Positions 18,454-27,313 of a stretch of DNA of 64,000 nt are shown piece by piece. The position numbers were made by a program, and so were the translations under genes. A model generated the notes under the pieces. That model ran no database searches. It was not told the DNA's origin and saw nothing but the letters and a program-made list of their open reading frames with translations. Every line of letters begins with the position of its first letter. Position 1 is the first letter of the stretch. This DNA is from a bacterium (GTDB taxonomy: Bacteria; Zhuqueibacterota; QNDG01; JAGLOF01). The DNA lies in the NCBI GenBank assembly GCA_023139105.1, contig JAGLOF010000052.1, positions 77,825 through 141,824 on the forward strand, given 5' to 3'.

Positions 18454-19476
18454 ATGAAAGTTGCAGTTGTTGGCATTGGGAAAATGGGCATGTTGCATGC
18501 CGGTATCCTGAATGGACTTGATGGTATAGAGCTATGTGCTATAACAGAGACAACCAAGTTTCTTTTAGGTGCATTGAAAAGTCTGAATCCTGATTTGCAG
18601 ACTTATACTGATTATGAGACTATGCTGGATGATATTAGCCCTGATGCGGTTGTAATTGCCACGCCGGTACATCTGCATGTTCCGATAGGTATGGCCTGCG
18701 CTCGGCGAAACATTCCTTTCTTTATGGAGAAACCATTATCTCTGGATGCCCGTCAGGCAGAACCTCTGTTGAAAGCCGTTAAAGAACGGAATTTACCAAC
18801 AATGGTTGGATATATGCTTCGTTATGTAGAGACATATATGAAGGCCAAGGAGATTATCGATTCAGGTGTCCTGGGTAGTCTGATTACATTTCGTTCAACA
18901 ATTTATGTGTCTCAACTCTTTAAAAAGGGTGAAGGCTGGCGATATAGCAGGGAGTCATCAGGTGGTGGTGTCGTTATAGGGCAGGGTACGCATTTAATAG
19001 ATCTGTTAAAGTGGTTTTTTGGCCCTGCAATTCGTGTTAACGGGCATACACGTTCATTCTATTCCAGTGAAGTAGAAGATTTTGCACATGTTAATCTTGC
19101 ATATAAAAGTGGATTGACAGGTTGGATGGATTCTTCCTGGAGCGTTAGGCATCACAGACTGATGCAGGTGGAGATTCATGTTAATGCAGAGAATGGTACG
19201 TTAACGGTTACAGATGATTTTGTTAAACTATTCCTTGATCGTAAGAATAAAAATTATGAAGCAGGATGGACACAGTACTATAAACCGGACCTTTTTGAAG
19301 GAGTGGAGATAGATCTGGGCGGACCATTTTATACGCGTCAGCTTGTGGAATTTATCGATGCTGTTAAGAAAAACAGAGAAGTTGAGGGTGATATCCGGAA
19401 TGCTTATGAAGTTCAACGAATTGTGGATGCTATTTATAAATCGGCGCAGCAACATGGTGCTCCGGTTGATCTGTAA
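18454..19476 (+). CDS. Gfo/Idh/MocA family NAD(P)-dependent oxidoreductase
   Basis: 340 residues. The N-terminal Rossmann fold opens with VAVVGIGKMGMLHA, and the nucleotide-site/catalytic motif EKP is at residues 92-94 (MEKPLSLDA). GGGVVIGQGTHLIDLLKWFFG matches the GxxxDxGxHxxD/HxID region of the C-terminal domain, with a slight variation. These enzymes oxidise, reduce or dehydrate sugars, often nucleotide-sugar intermediates (for example WlbA/WbpB 3-dehydrogenases). The partner encoded 21 nt downstream is an aldo-keto-reductase-like barrel; such pairs occur in sugar modification. Specific substrate unknown. Confidence 0.87.
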   Translation: MKVAVVGIGKMGMLHAGILNGLDGIELCAITETTKFLLGALKSLNPDLQTYTDYETMLDDISPDAVVIATPVHLHVPIGMACARRNIPFFMEKPLSLDARQAEPLLKAVKERNLPTMVGYMLRYVETYMKAKEIIDSGVLGSLITFRSTIYVSQLFKKGEGWRYSRESSGGGVVIGQGTHLIDLLKWFFGPAIRVNGHTRSFYSSEVEDFAHVNLAYKSGLTGWMDSSWSVRHHRLMQVEIHVNAENGTLTVTDDFVKLFLDRKNKNYEAGWTQYYKPDLFEGVEIDLGGPFYTRQLVEFIDAVKKNREVEGDIRNAYEVQRIVDAIYKSAQQHGAPVDL

Positions 19477-19497
19477 ATCCCATCGAAGGAGAATAAA

Positions 19498-20394
19498 ATG
19501 TTAGATCCCATTATACTGGGACATAATCAGTTTTTTGGTGTTAATCATCTTGATGCACAGGCTGGTGATCAACGAGCTGCTCAATTCAATGATGTGGCTA
19601 ATATTTTAGATATAGTACGCTTTGCTTTTGATAATGATGTCAAGGCACTCATGATGTCAACACATGAACGTGCTGTAGGCGTAGCAAATGCCATTGTAAA
19701 TGATAGCAGCTTAAAAGATGAATTAGGTGTATATTTACTGGCACCATATATCGCCAAATACATTAAGCAGGCTAATGAAAAAGGCCTGGTTAATATTGTA
19801 CGTGATTCACTTGCAGAAACCAGTTTAAAGGAAAAGATGGGGCTCTTTCTGCGTGGAGGCAAAGGCCTTTTGACTAAAGATGTCCGTACAATGATCCGTT
19901 TGCTCATCGATTTTGAAGTAGCACCTTTTAAGAAATTGAATCTCAAGGCAATTTTCCTGCACGATGCTATCACTGATTTGGCATTGGGTTGGGGGATGAC
20001 AGATGCCTTTGAGATTTTTTATCATCATGTGCAGGATAAGTATGGAACAACGCCTGCATTTTGTACAAAGAATCTGCCCAAGCTTATGGAGCTGTTTAAG
20101 AAGACGTCTATCAAAAATCCATTGATCATGGCATCGATCAATAAAGTTGGATATCAGGTTGGTCCTTCATTGGATGGTTTTGTGAAATGTCTGGAAGAAA
20201 ATGAGCTGCAGTTATTGGCCATGAGTACTTTGGCAGCGGGTTATACCAGACCAAAGGAAGCCTATGAGTATCTATTTACACTGCCGCGTATAGATTCTGT
20301 TGTTGTGGGAACATCAAAAAAAGTACATGCGAAAGAGACATTTGCAGAGATTCGAAAGAATATGGCAATACGTGATGGAGTCTCTGCCTCATGA
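19498..20394 (+). CDS. Aldo/keto-reductase-like TIM-barrel protein
   Basis: 298 residues, preceded by an excellent site (GAAGGAG) before the ATG. The C-terminal third has the AKR cofactor-end pattern: QLLAMSTLAAGYTRP (like the usual 'vla.spla.G' strand) and PRIDSVVVGTSKKVHAKETF (the 'gv.svi.G..n.e.l.en' helix). Strand-helix alternation fits a TIM barrel. The N-terminal D-T-A-x-x-Y-G motif with the catalytic Tyr is not visible: the equivalent strand reads ALMMSTHERAV. It is thus either a divergent AKR or a related barrel with other chemistry. It is coupled to the Gfo/Idh gene, and its stop overlaps the next start (ATGA). Confidence 0.6.
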   Translation: MLDPIILGHNQFFGVNHLDAQAGDQRAAQFNDVANILDIVRFAFDNDVKALMMSTHERAVGVANAIVNDSSLKDELGVYLLAPYIAKYIKQANEKGLVNIVRDSLAETSLKEKMGLFLRGGKGLLTKDVRTMIRLLIDFEVAPFKKLNLKAIFLHDAITDLALGWGMTDAFEIFYHHVQDKYGTTPAFCTKNLPKLMELFKKTSIKNPLIMASINKVGYQVGPSLDGFVKCLEENELQLLAMSTLAAGYTRPKEAYEYLFTLPRIDSVVVGTSKKVHAKETFAEIRKNMAIRDGVSAS

Positions 20395-21242
20395 GTAAAA
20401 TTTCTGTTATTATACCGGCGTATAATGCGGAACTATTACTACCGGATCTCATTAGTTCTTTGGAATTGCAGACTGAGAAACCTTTAGAATATATCCTGGT
20501 AGATGATGGTTCTTCCGATAATACCCGGCAAGCGGCGTCTTCTTTTTTTAAGGTTTTACAGACTCCGCGCAATATGGGCCCAGCTGTTGCCCGTAATGTT
20601 GCCATGAAAGCGGCAAAAGGCGATGTTTTTGCATTTATTGATGCAGATTGCAGGCCTCGTCCGGATTGGATTGCTCAATGTGAACGTCTAATGGCCGACA
20701 CATTATCTTCTGTAATTACAGGTGGCACCTTTATAAACGGTACGACCGTGCTCTCCAAGGCCATAGCGGCATTAGGATATCCTGCCGGTGGTGCTTTGGG
20801 CTTCTCCAAGATGTGGCGCGTATCCTCTGAAGGTCTGGTCAATAAGATCAGTTCCGGCAATTTATTGATACATCGTAGCCTTATGGATGATCTGGGCTAT
20901 TTTGATGAATCATTTGATTACTGTTTTGAGGATGCTCATCTTGCATTTAAGATCCGTGAAAAGGGGATTCCTATAAAATATGCTAGCGAGATTGATGTCG
21001 AGCATATTCCAATGTACAGTTTTAAACAGTTTGTACGCTGGCACTATGCACGTGGCCGTGGCATAAATCCATTCCGTGCGAAAGTTGGTAAGTTAGATAG
21101 TTTTTGGAAATTACGTCTCTGGTCTACAGGTAATATTGTCAAAGCATATTGGAAAGACTGGAAGTTGCCATTGATTTTTTTCTTATTGGCCACCAGTCTG
21201 CTAGTCCAGAAATTTGCAGCGTTTATAGATAAAAGGAAGTAG
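20391..21242 (+). CDS. GT2 glycosyltransferase
   Basis: 283 residues. It starts SVIIPAYNAELLLPDLI, with VDDGSSDNT, a DAD motif in FIDADCRPRPDW, and the acceptor-region motif GYFDESFDYCFEDAHLAFKIREKG (ED as likely catalytic base). This is a classical inverting GT-A of EpsO/rhamnosyl/galactofuranosyl type without large membrane parts, apart from one short C-terminal hydrophobic stretch. It would add one sugar to a lipid-linked oligosaccharide on the cytoplasmic face. It overlaps the upstream gene by 4 nt and precedes another GT2 by 4 nt. Specificity cannot be read from sequence. Confidence 0.87.
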   Translation: MSKISVIIPAYNAELLLPDLISSLELQTEKPLEYILVDDGSSDNTRQAASSFFKVLQTPRNMGPAVARNVAMKAAKGDVFAFIDADCRPRPDWIAQCERLMADTLSSVITGGTFINGTTVLSKAIAALGYPAGGALGFSKMWRVSSEGLVNKISSGNLLIHRSLMDDLGYFDESFDYCFEDAHLAFKIREKGIPIKYASEIDVEHIPMYSFKQFVRWHYARGRGINPFRAKVGKLDSFWKLRLWSTGNIVKAYWKDWKLPLIFFLLATSLLVQKFAAFIDKRK

Positions 21243-21246
21243 ATAT

Positions 21247-22176
21247 ATGGATAAGATGCAGGATAAATCTTTATCTGTTGTAATACCCTCTTATTGTCCC
21301 AAAGAGGATTTGTTTAATTGTCTGGAATCTGTGCATAATCAAAGCATCACCAGACCGTATGAGGTTATTGTTGTTGACAGTTCTCCGCAAGATCCAACAT
21401 CGGCTATTCATGACCGTTTTCCAGATGTGTGTGTTATCCATCTTAAACAGCGAACACTATCCGGCAAGGCGCGTTCAACCGGTGCCGTTCATGCCAGTGG
21501 TGATATTGTCTTCTTTACAGATATTGATTGTATAGTAGATCATGACTGGATGGAACGTCTTCTGGAAGGACATGTGCGGGGATACAAAGTAGTGGGTGGT
21601 AGTGTTGTAAACGGAACACCTCAGAGCTATGTTGGTACAGCGGAGTATTTAATTGAATTCAATGAAGTTAATCCCTGGGCCCCTCTCAAAGATGTGCGTG
21701 CCTTGCCTTCATGTAATTTATCTGTGCAGCGGGAGATTTTTGATTCAATAGGATATTTTCCTGATTTTCTTAAAGGTGAAGACACATTGTTTTGTGAGAA
21801 CATTATCCTTTCAGGTGAGAAGATACTATTTGATCCTGCGGCCCGCATTACACATATGAATAGAACATTATTTATAAAATATGTAAAAAATCAAATAGCT
21901 TTGGGAGAGGGTGCGGTTGAAGCCAGGCGACGTGCAGCCCTTCATGGAAATTTTCTGGTTAGCCATCCATATCTGTTGCCTATTGTACCAATGTGGCGGA
22001 CTTTTATGATTGGTAAACGGTTTTTAATATCTCATTGGCGGCTTGTATTGAGTTATTTAAAACATTATCCATTATTGTTTATTGGACTATGGGCTCATGT
22101 CTGGGGTTTTGTGCGTGGTCCATACCGTAGTGGATTATCAACAGAGAAACGCCTTATGAAAGGGGCTGCTAAATGA
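21247..22176 (+). CDS. GT2 glycosyltransferase
   Basis: 309 residues. SVVIPSYCPKEDLFNCLES, VVDSSPQDPT, and DID in FFTDIDCIVDHDW serve as the DxD. LSVQREIFDSIGYFPDFLKGEDTLF carries the GED acceptor-site motif. A C-terminal hydrophobic region (about 250-290) may form membrane helices. Its arrangement resembles the preceding GT2, suggesting two sequential sugar additions. Its stop overlaps the ATG of the GT39-like gene (ATGA). Confidence 0.86.
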   Translation: MDKMQDKSLSVVIPSYCPKEDLFNCLESVHNQSITRPYEVIVVDSSPQDPTSAIHDRFPDVCVIHLKQRTLSGKARSTGAVHASGDIVFFTDIDCIVDHDWMERLLEGHVRGYKVVGGSVVNGTPQSYVGTAEYLIEFNEVNPWAPLKDVRALPSCNLSVQREIFDSIGYFPDFLKGEDTLFCENIILSGEKILFDPAARITHMNRTLFIKYVKNQIALGEGAVEARRRAALHGNFLVSHPYLLPIVPMWRTFMIGKRFLISHWRLVLSYLKHYPLLFIGLWAHVWGFVRGPYRSGLSTEKRLMKGAAK

Positions 22177-23891
22177 ATAGTCATTCTGTGTTGAGGCGGA
22201 GAATCTCCCGTCAAAATGTTATTATCTGGTTGACACTGTTTTTACTTGCCGCTGCAGCATTGCGTGTAGTTGGGCTTGGGCGTCCCAGCTTCTGGGTTGA
22301 TGAAACTAATGCATTTTATGCCTCCAAATCATTAGCAGAGTCTGGTAATTTTGAACTGCCATCAGGCAGGGAATATAAACGAGCCCCTGTGCAGACAGCT
22401 GTTACTGCATTACTGTTTAAGATACTTCCGGCAAATGAATTCAGTACTCGTCTTCCCGCAGCTGTGATGGGGATTTTATCAGTACTCCTTGTCTATTTTT
22501 TAACGGCACGTATTTTTAACCAGCGTGTTGCACTAGTCGCTGTTTTTTTTATGGCTTTCAGCCATTTTGAAGTTGGGTGGTCGCGTACAGCACGCATGTA
22601 TACTTTTCTTCAGTTTTTCACTCTGCTCTTTTTTTATTTTTTAGTCCGGTTTTTGGAGACGCGTCGGGGAGAGCGGATGGAGGCTATATTGTGGATCAAG
22701 GGCGAATCTCCATTGATCCGTCTGCGTCATTTTATTACCCGGTGGGGTCTTTCACTTGGTTGGGTCTTGCCAATAGTCATTATATTCATTGTTGCTTATC
22801 AGGGTCTTCACCAGCTGGCTGTTTTTTTACCATTGTGTTTGATGGCCTATTTAGGATTTATGATGCTAATAGGCTGGCTTAGTTTTAAAGGTAAAGAACG
22901 CTGGTTGAATAAATATTCGTTGTTATTTTTGATGGGCAGCATGATAGGAGCTGTACTAATTGTGTTAGTGCCGCAGATTCGTCAATCGCTCCCCAATTTC
23001 TTTAACTATACTCCGCCATGGGCTGTTACAGGATCAGCCAGTGACAGATTGATGCTGATAAATTTTTTGATGGAACCTTCAAGGTTCCCTCTTGGTGCAT
23101 TATTCTTTATGGGTGGTGTTCAGGTCTTGACCAGATATCATCGAAAGGGCATTCTGACCTTGTTTTACTTTGTCGTACCCCTTTTAGCACTTTCATTTGT
23201 ATTTACACATCGCACTCAGACTTATCTGTTTTTTGTATATCCGTTTTTCCTCATTCTGGCGGCTTATGCTCTTGTAAATATAATCGAAGTTGAGTCTCGT
23301 GTATCCAAAGGAATATTAAAGCGTTTGGAGCCTGCAAAAAATTTTATTGTAGAGCTATTCAAACGTCATATTGCCATATTGATCACTCTGGCATTTTCGG
23401 CAGTGTTTCTTTTTAGCCCATGGTTAAGATTCACCCAGAGTATCCCCCGTAATCCCGATGGTATGACAAATGGAGCTGTAACTAATTGTGAATGGCGCGG
23501 AGGTATGGAACTCGTAGCTTCTCAATGGCAGCAGGGTGACTTGTTGCTGTCCAGTCTGCCGGTATCCAGTTTTTATTATGGCCGCGCTGCAGATTATGCT
23601 ATTAACTGGTCACTCCTGAACCAGGCCAAAGATAAGCAGTTCGCAAATAATCAAAATCAATGGATTGATGTATATGCCGGTGTTCCTTGTATAGAATCAC
23701 TGGAATCACTAGAGCAGCTGGTGCGCTCGAATCCCAGAGGATGGATAATTATAGAACATTATCAATTGGAGTCAGCCCAGTATATTCCCGCAGATGTCAG
23801 AGAGTGGCTTGAGAGTGAATTGTCACCTGGACAGACAACGCCTTTGAATACTATAGATGTGTTTTCCTGGGATAATACGGAGGGTAGTTGA
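22173..23891 (+). CDS. GT39/ArnT-like integral-membrane glycosyltransferase
   Basis: 572 residues with many hydrophobic helices. The first periplasmic loop carries RPSFWVDETNAFYASKSLAE, matching the D-E motif of GT-C enzymes (ArnT, PMT), which use polyprenyl-phosphate sugars on the periplasmic side. The soluble C-terminal part (about 440-572) would be the periplasmic domain. The donor would come from one of the DPM1-like GT2 enzymes of this locus (inference). Acceptor (glycan, lipid or protein) unknown. It overlaps both neighbours by 4 nt. Confidence 0.82.
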   Translation: MNSHSVLRRRISRQNVIIWLTLFLLAAAALRVVGLGRPSFWVDETNAFYASKSLAESGNFELPSGREYKRAPVQTAVTALLFKILPANEFSTRLPAAVMGILSVLLVYFLTARIFNQRVALVAVFFMAFSHFEVGWSRTARMYTFLQFFTLLFFYFLVRFLETRRGERMEAILWIKGESPLIRLRHFITRWGLSLGWVLPIVIIFIVAYQGLHQLAVFLPLCLMAYLGFMMLIGWLSFKGKERWLNKYSLLFLMGSMIGAVLIVLVPQIRQSLPNFFNYTPPWAVTGSASDRLMLINFLMEPSRFPLGALFFMGGVQVLTRYHRKGILTLFYFVVPLLALSFVFTHRTQTYLFFVYPFFLILAAYALVNIIEVESRVSKGILKRLEPAKNFIVELFKRHIAILITLAFSAVFLFSPWLRFTQSIPRNPDGMTNGAVTNCEWRGGMELVASQWQQGDLLLSSLPVSSFYYGRAADYAINWSLLNQAKDKQFANNQNQWIDVYAGVPCIESLESLEQLVRSNPRGWIIIEHYQLESAQYIPADVREWLESELSPGQTTPLNTIDVFSWDNTEGS

Positions 23892-25297
23892 GCAATATAA
23901 AGCGGGGGACATTTTTACTTGCTTCTGCATGGGGTGTGCAGTTAATCTGTGGTTATGGTATTGCCAGCTGGTTAAGTACTCAATTGGATGTAGTGGCCTA
24001 TGGTACCTATGGCGTTATAATGTCTGTTTTAATCTGGATTGAAGTAGGTGCAATTAGCGGATTGCCAACTGCAGTTCAAAAATATACGGCCTCTCATCGC
24101 AGTGATGTTCGTCATATTTTAAAAATTGTAAATGCAGCGCAAATTATTTTTGTTGCAGTACTCTTTATTCTGGCACAGATTCTTGCACCATGGATTTCCA
24201 GGCAATTAGGTGATGCATCTTATGTCTCATATCTGCGCCTTGCTTCCTGGGATATATGGGTATATAGTTTTTTCTTTATATATATGTCTGTCCAGAATGG
24301 ATTCAAGAATTTCGGGCGGCATGCCTTGCTTATAACTATTTATTCTATCACAAAGTTAACAGGCGTTGTTGTTCTTGTAAGTCTGTGGCCTTCGGTTGAT
24401 AGTGCTTTAATTGCAAACATTGCCGGCTCTGTATGTGCGTTGATTGTAGCTTTGATATTTTGGAAGAAGCTGCCATTGCCAACGCCGGGAAAGCCGGTGA
24501 TTCAATGGAAGGAAATAATAAATTTTGCCTGGCCTGTTGTAATTTTTTCATTGTTAATACAGATTTTCCCCAATATTGATCTTTGGATGACAAAGGCGTT
24601 CTGTTCAGCAGAATCACCCGGCTATTATACGGCGGCCTCAAATTTAGCACGCATTCCATTTTATCTTTTTTTTGGCCTTGCCGCTACAGTATTACCTGCT
24701 ATCAGCGAAGCCTTGTCTAAACGTGACTATAAAGGTGCACAATCCACTATCACTATGGCAATACGTTTGCTGGTGATATGTGTAGCTCCAATTTGTGCTA
24801 TTGTATGGCCATGGGCAGATGAAGTTGTGTTTCTATTGTTCAGGCAGGAATTTGCGCCGGCAGGTGCAGTGCTTAAAATTTTGATTATCGGACATTCAGG
24901 CCTTGCATTTTTATTTTTAATGACGACTATCTTAAATGCGGCAAACAAACCTCGTATGGCATTTTTACTGACTGCCCTGATAGTAATACTTGATATCGGA
25001 CTTTTACGCTGGTTGACGCCCGCTTATGGCATGACCGGTGCCGCACTTGCAACTACACTGGCCTTGCTGGCTGGAGTATTTTGTACAGGCATTCCTGTGT
25101 GGCGAGAGTTCAAACCAAATATTCCAATACTCTTTTGGGTACGCATTGTTCTTGCATCACTATTTATTGGTGTTTTAGCAGGATTGATTCATCTACATGG
25201 TCTGCTGTTAATTGCAGCCGGCGCAGGATTGATGATTATATATTTTTTAATTCTCTGGTGTATGGGAGAAATTCGTCCGTCAGAGATTTTTAATTAA
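23888..25297 (+). CDS. Wzx-type polysaccharide flippase (MOP superfamily), copy 1
   Basis: 469 residues, about 12-14 membrane helices, with the oligosaccharide flippase pattern: N-terminal RGTFLLASAWGVQLICGYGIASWLS-type helix, WPVVIFSLLIQIFPNIDLWMTKAF in the middle, and YYTAASNLARIPFY. The start is the TTG at 23888 (GGAGGG at 23879-23884), overlapping the previous stop as TTGA. It would flip the lipid-linked repeat unit to the periplasm. A second flippase lies 12 kb downstream, so the locus may export two glycans or two intermediates. Confidence 0.85.
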   Translation: MSNIKRGTFLLASAWGVQLICGYGIASWLSTQLDVVAYGTYGVIMSVLIWIEVGAISGLPTAVQKYTASHRSDVRHILKIVNAAQIIFVAVLFILAQILAPWISRQLGDASYVSYLRLASWDIWVYSFFFIYMSVQNGFKNFGRHALLITIYSITKLTGVVVLVSLWPSVDSALIANIAGSVCALIVALIFWKKLPLPTPGKPVIQWKEIINFAWPVVIFSLLIQIFPNIDLWMTKAFCSAESPGYYTAASNLARIPFYLFFGLAATVLPAISEALSKRDYKGAQSTITMAIRLLVICVAPICAIVWPWADEVVFLLFRQEFAPAGAVLKILIIGHSGLAFLFLMTTILNAANKPRMAFLLTALIVILDIGLLRWLTPAYGMTGAALATTLALLAGVFCTGIPVWREFKPNIPILFWVRIVLASLFIGVLAGLIHLHGLLLIAAGAGLMIIYFLILWCMGEIRPSEIFN

Positions 25298-25314
25298 CAG
25301 TTAGAAGGAGTCGC

Positions 25315-26421
25315 ATGAAAATCGCGATTATGGGAATCAGGGGAATTCCTGCCAATTATGGCGGATTTGAGACCTTTGCCGAGAAATTATCTGTTCGTCT
25401 TGTTCAGCGCGGTCATGAGGTAACGGTTTATGGCAGAAAAAATACAATTGATTATGATGGTGATGAGTATAAAGGTGTCAAGCTTGTACTTCTTCCTACG
25501 ATTGCCCATAAATATTTTGATACGGTAGCTCATACTTTTTTAAGTGTGATACATGGATTGAGACGTGATTTTGATGTGGTGTTGATCTGTAACAGCATCA
25601 ATAGTTCATTCTCCTGGATACCCGGACTTGCAGGTCAGAAGGTTGCACTTAACGTAGATGGTCTTGAATGGCAGCGGGCAAAGTGGAATAAGGCCGGCAT
25701 GTGGGCATATCGATTTTCAGAATATCTGGCTACTATGTTTGCAGATCATCTTGTCACAGACTCGGTAGTCATTGAGAAATACTATAAAAACAGACTCAAT
25801 ACAGGTTCTACTTTTATTCCCTATGGCGCACCTACTGAACGTATAAAAACGCAGGCAGTCCTGGATAAGTACGGCCTGACGTCACGGGAATATGTACTCT
25901 ATGTAAGCAGACTTGAACCGGAAAATAATGCACATCACATTGTACGTGCATTTGAAAAGGTCAAGACAGATAAGAAACTTGTAGTAGTTGGTGATGCGCC
26001 ATATAATGATGCATATATCAACGAATTAAAAAATACCAAAGATGAGCGAATCATCTTTACCGGTTATGTTTTTGGCGACGGTTATGCTGAGTTTCAATCT
26101 CATGCCTACTGTTATGTCCAGGCTACAGAGGTGGGCGGAACTCATCCGGCTCTGTTGGAGGGTATGGGTTACGGAAACTGCATTATTGCCCATGACGTGC
26201 CGGAACACCGCGAAGCCCTGGCTGATGCCGGTACATACTATGCATATAGAGATATTAATGATTTGGCTCAACGCTTGCAACACTTGCTTGATAACCCCCT
26301 AAAAGTGGCTGGTTTTCGTCAACGAGCTGCCGATATGGCTCTGGCACGTTATTCGTGGGATAAAGTCACTACTGATTATGAGAGACTGTTCTACAAGATG
26401 ATTCGGAAAAATGTACAATGA
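25315..26421 (+). CDS. GT4 glycosyltransferase with DUF1972 N-domain (rhamnosyltransferase-like)
   Basis: 368 residues. The start KIAIMGIRGIPANYGGFET is the hallmark of DUF1972 proteins such as WchF/Cps2T beta-1,4-rhamnosyltransferases. The C-terminal GT-B half has YVSRLEPENN and EVGGTHPALLEGMGYG (the E-x7-E type nucleotide-sugar site, here with GG-T-H-P). An AAGGAG-like site precedes the ATG. The adjacent RmlD-like reductase (4-nt overlap) supports use of a dTDP-deoxysugar such as rhamnose (inference). Confidence 0.87.
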   Translation: MKIAIMGIRGIPANYGGFETFAEKLSVRLVQRGHEVTVYGRKNTIDYDGDEYKGVKLVLLPTIAHKYFDTVAHTFLSVIHGLRRDFDVVLICNSINSSFSWIPGLAGQKVALNVDGLEWQRAKWNKAGMWAYRFSEYLATMFADHLVTDSVVIEKYYKNRLNTGSTFIPYGAPTERIKTQAVLDKYGLTSREYVLYVSRLEPENNAHHIVRAFEKVKTDKKLVVVGDAPYNDAYINELKNTKDERIIFTGYVFGDGYAEFQSHAYCYVQATEVGGTHPALLEGMGYGNCIIAHDVPEHREALADAGTYYAYRDINDLAQRLQHLLDNPLKVAGFRQRAADMALARYSWDKVTTDYERLFYKMIRKNVQ

Positions 26422-27311
26422 AAACTGTATTGATCACAGGTGGCAATGGTTTGTTGGGGCAGCATCTTATCCTTGCTGCTCAGCAGGATTACAGGATAAT
26501 ATGCACAGATCTGGCACCGGAACCATTTTATTCTAATGATAAGGCCGGCTATATTTCATCAGATCTGACAGAGTCGGATAGTTTTGCAAAAATAATAGAT
26601 CTTCATAGGCCTGATGCGGTTATTAATACTGCGGCCCTTACAAATGTTGATAAATGTGAAACAGAGAGAGTGAGCGCCAATAATATAAATGTCAAGGCTG
26701 CAGCTCACATCGCACTGGAATGTAACAACATGCAGATTCCATTTATTCATCTGTCAACCGATTATGTTTTTAGTGGTGAAGACGGCCCGTATTCTGAAGA
26801 AGATCTACCCGGTCCTGTATCCTATTACGGTGTGACCAAGTTAGAGAGTGAGAAAGTGGTTCTGGATATTTGCAGCAGTGCTGTTATTGCCCGCACTATG
26901 GTTCTTTATGGTTATGCTGAGCAGGTAAGGCCTAATTTTGTAATATGGTTGATTGAGGCTCTTGGTCAAGGCACTCCGATCAAGGTTGTAAATGACCAGT
27001 GGGGGCATCCTACATGGGCAGGAGATCTGGCAGGGATGTTGTTTGCACTGCTGAAAGCCGGCGTTAATGGTATTTATCACACTGTTGGCCAGGAATATGT
27101 AAGCAGATATACTCTTGCATTAATGGTGGCAGATGTCTTTGATTTGGATAAAAGCTTGATTGAAGAAATTAGCAGCAGTGACTTAGACCAGACAGCTACA
27201 CGGCCTTTGCGTTCAGGACTGAATACGGAAAAAATTATTAAAGCGACTGGTTATAAATGCAGGGAATTACGCTCTGCATTGATGCAAATGAAATTACAAA
27301 TGCATGAGTAA
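26418..27311 (+). CDS. RmlD-like dTDP-4-dehydrorhamnose reductase / sugar-nucleotide SDR
   Basis: 297 residues. TGGNGLLGQHL is the dinucleotide-binding loop, TAALTNVDKCE the family's 'a.tnVD.aE' motif, STDYVFSGE and YYGVTKLESE (Y-x-x-x-K) the catalytic region. It ends with a typical RmlD helix (TARPLRSGLNTEKI-like segment). In dTDP-rhamnose synthesis RmlD reduces the 4-keto sugar; RmlA/B/C are not in this window, so they would have to be elsewhere or the substrate may differ. Translationally coupled to the DUF1972 transferase. Confidence 0.82.
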   Translation: MKTVLITGGNGLLGQHLILAAQQDYRIICTDLAPEPFYSNDKAGYISSDLTESDSFAKIIDLHRPDAVINTAALTNVDKCETERVSANNINVKAAAHIALECNNMQIPFIHLSTDYVFSGEDGPYSEEDLPGPVSYYGVTKLESEKVVLDICSSAVIARTMVLYGYAEQVRPNFVIWLIEALGQGTPIKVVNDQWGHPTWAGDLAGMLFALLKAGVNGIYHTVGQEYVSRYTLALMVADVFDLDKSLIEEISSSDLDQTATRPLRSGLNTEKIIKATGYKCRELRSALMQMKLQMHE

Positions 27312-27313
27312 TT

